64,000 nucleotides of DNA from Membranipora membranacea (Eukaryota > Bryozoa > Gymnolaemata > Cheilostomatida > Membraniporidae): assembly GCA_914767715.1 (NCBI GenBank), contig OU612066.1, positions 18,016,283 through 18,080,282 on the forward strand. Direction: 5' to 3'. The notes under the pieces were generated by a model. The model did not search any database and was not told the origin of the DNA. It was given only the letters and a program-made list of their open reading frames with translations. Below are positions 62,201-64,000 of this stretch, piece after piece. Position 1 is the first letter of the stretch. Each line of letters opens with the position of its first letter. The translations under genes and the position numbers were made by a program.

Positions 62201-62777
62201 TAAAGCTAGCATAATAAAAGTGCTACTACTTTTTGCTTCATGACCTGTAACAAAGGGTATATTGATTATGAGCATGTGCTCCCATTGGGCTGGCTTTTGA
62301 TGATGTAAGAAATACATCCTGGAGATGAGCCATTTCTCAATCTCAGCACCCCAAAGATCTGTTTTTACCCAACCTTTTATTATCATGTCTGTTTCTCCTC
62401 ATTTCTATTTGCCGAAGGCTTCACCAATCAAATCACTTGTTTGTACACCTCAAAAACTCACGAGTTTAATATGAAGACCATGATGTGGCATTACAAGTAA
62501 TATGGTGTACTGAAAATCAATCTATGAAGCCATACTGTACTATAAGACTGTTGGCTCAGAATCACTCTAGCTTCTAATTATCTACATGCAGTCTAATATC
62601 AAGACAGATCCCGATAATTTTGTTCAACAGAGACTTTTTATAAACCACTATTTGGTAATAATTAACTAACTGATCAGTGCAGTGCAGGAATTATTCTTAC
62701 ATTTACTGTATTCAATGAATTACATACTTACCTAATATTGCTATATAGTAAAGAAGAATTTCTCTGTTAGAAGTCAT
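59214..62777 (-). pseudogene. S3: S-family gene with lost exon 2 acceptor (unit U6)
   Basis: Exons, minus strand: 62777-62732, 61510-61349, 60359-60196, 59745-59610 and 59317-59214, with lengths identical to S2 (46, 162, 164, 136, 104). All coding frames are open and very close to S2 (for example one synonymous difference in exon 5). The intron 1 acceptor, TTGACAG in S1 and S2, is TTGACAA here. The nearest upstream AG (TATAAG) and downstream AG (CTTAG) both lead to a stop within a few codons. Without a non-canonical junction the signal peptide cannot be joined to the mature protein. Otherwise it would be a 203-aa secreted protein. Confidence 0.8.
60636..61134. mobile_element. TTAA-flanked foldback MITE in S3 intron 2
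   Basis: Duplicate of 43361-43868 carried by the segmental duplication; ends TTAAAGTG.CTAGG and complement. Confidence 0.85.
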
Positions 62778-62866
62778 TACAAATAATGCTGTGTGAAGAC
62801 TGGCTGAACCGGGTTGAACCGTTAAAATGTAGCGAGTAGCTAAAATTTGAAGTACCAATTCATCAA

Positions 62867-62905
62867 AATAAAGGGTGATAAAAATTCATTGTCCTTTCTT
62901 CAGTA
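62867..62905 (-). promoter_or_regulatory. Conserved S-gene promoter block, S3
   Basis: Minus strand GAAGAAAGGACAATGAATTTTTATCACCCTTTATTT upstream of the S3 start; same position as in S1 and S2. Confidence 0.5.
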
Positions 62906-64000
62906 CACGGATATGGTGAGTTAAAAATAGGGAATGATTTAGGCTTCAAAGGTACTTTTCTTGTTTTAGTATCCTTTGTTAGCTTTTGAGGCGATTAAAA
63001 ACCAGTTGAGGTCTACACCTTGTAGCAATATTTATGTTTTTCGCATGGTAGGTGATGCTAATCCCTCAACAAACGGTAGTGAAACTCTAAAGGAAATGTC
63101 CTAAGTAATGATGCAAACTTTTAATTTTTATTATTTATGGCTTTCGATCATTTTCACGACGGTTGATGCAAATAGGAAAGTGAACTCCACAGTGTATTGA
63201 TTATCTGTTTATTACCTGTCTGGAAACTACTACTCATTAGTTTCAAAAAAACTTTATCTTTTTCTTATTCTAGTAACCTCAGTATGTTAGCCTTTTAATA
63301 GTAATGTGAGATTGGCCTGTGGCGAGGAGGAAATAATTACAGATGGAGGAGTTGCTGTTTCTTGCCAGGATTTTCCTAACAAAGGGCAGGTGATTTGTGG
63401 CCATCAGCTTCATTGGGTAGACCTTGTGACGGATACTTATGTACATTCTGAAGATTAATTGTTTCTTAATAACCCAACATCTACATACAGTATGAGGCGG
63501 TGGTACCACTGTATTAGGATAAAACAGACAACATTAGTGTGGTTCTTACAATTAAAGAAGGTCCTGAAATTCCTATAAAATTGTCCCTCCCGGAAAACTG
63601 AGCTGCTGCAGTGTTAAACAATATCAGTAAAAATAAACAACCATACAATAGAACCAAACATACAAATATTCAAGAATAGATTGACATGTCATGCATCGGC
63701 AGCATTTGTAGTTTAATTTAGAGTAAACATTAGTGTCACATCGCACCTTATTTTTTATCAGTTTTATGGCAGCGTCATCATTTTCAATAAATTGCCCCAG
63801 CAATTTCACACCTAATCTCAACGAACATATTTATTGGCTCAACATTAACTTTGATGAGTCGATGTTGTGTTTATAGAACTTAACCAGGAAAAAAACTTTT
63901 TGTATCAGGATAATTGTTAACGCAGCCAGGGAAAGGTTTTTTTCAGAGATTTATTGCAAATTAATCCTAAATATTAAGCTGCTTATCGACCCGCACAGTG
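62906..64000. repeat. U6 upstream flank, duplicate of 45640-46980
   Basis: Alignable to the U5 upstream flank to the end of the window, with more indels than the genic part, so the tandem duplication continues past the right edge. No open gene is seen. Confidence 0.6.

Noticed and set aside
1-64000. CRISPR arrays, rRNA genes, bacterial operons
   Set aside because: No regularly spaced direct repeats, rRNA or operon structure; the window is eukaryotic apart from the virus-like insert.

Overview
The window is animal nuclear DNA. It is AT-rich, with GT-AG introns of roughly 100 bp to 2 kb, short exons, single-pass receptor genes, a THAP/P-type transposon, a LINE tail, SINE and MITE debris and a C-type-lectin relic. 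This fits an invertebrate; a sponge or another early-branching marine animal is plausible, but the sequence alone does not fix the taxon. All exon models were built by hand from reading frames, splice sites and comparison of paralogues inside the window.

Layout. 1-1.4 kb: the 3' exons of TIMM23 (+). 3.0-5.3 kb: a complete five-exon 1-Cys peroxiredoxin (PRDX6-like, +). 6.9-7.1 kb: a broken C-type-lectin exon. 8.4-9.8 kb: a decayed LINE end. From about 10.8 kb to the right edge the window is one rapidly evolving multigene array.

The array has two unrelated, unrecognised families that always occur as a pair in the same orientation. An upstream five-exon gene encodes a small secreted Cys-containing protein of about 200 aa (called S here). 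It is followed 0.4-0.6 kb later by a six-exon gene for a type I membrane protein (called R): signal peptide, N-glycosylated possibly propeller-like ectodomain, Ser/Thr linker, one TM helix, and a cytoplasmic tail with proline-rich SH3-type and tyrosine (YxxV) motifs. Six units or relics are visible. U1 is an S relic at 10.9-12.5 kb (-). U2 is S4 + R-C at 21.7-13.2 kb (-). U3 is a relic at 23.0-24.5 kb (+). U4 is S1 + R-D at 26.9-35.5 kb (+). U5 is S2 + R-A at 45.5-36.6 kb (-). U6 is S3 + R-B at 62.8-53.7 kb (-). U5 and U6 are a recent tandem duplication offset by about 17.1-17.3 kb; U4 is inverted and tail-to-tail with U5.

S1, S2 and S4 have complete coding models; S3 has lost an intron acceptor. 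Of the four R genes only R-A is fully intact. R-B carries a frameshift that leaves only a secretable ectodomain, R-C has one nonsense codon, and R-D is dead. The pattern is birth-and-death evolution of a candidate ligand/receptor module, as in immune or allorecognition loci; that function is inference.

Two foreign insertions stand out. About 1.3 kb of compact, intronless, giant-virus-like sequence (C-terminal part of a DNA methyltransferase, a convergent restriction-endonuclease-like ORF and a small ORF) sits between the promoter and exon 2 of R-D. A 5.16-kb P-element-like transposon (48123-53286) has about 280-bp terminal inverted repeats, an exact 8-bp target duplication and a THAP-domain ORF inside nested foldback repeats, and lies between units U5 and U6.
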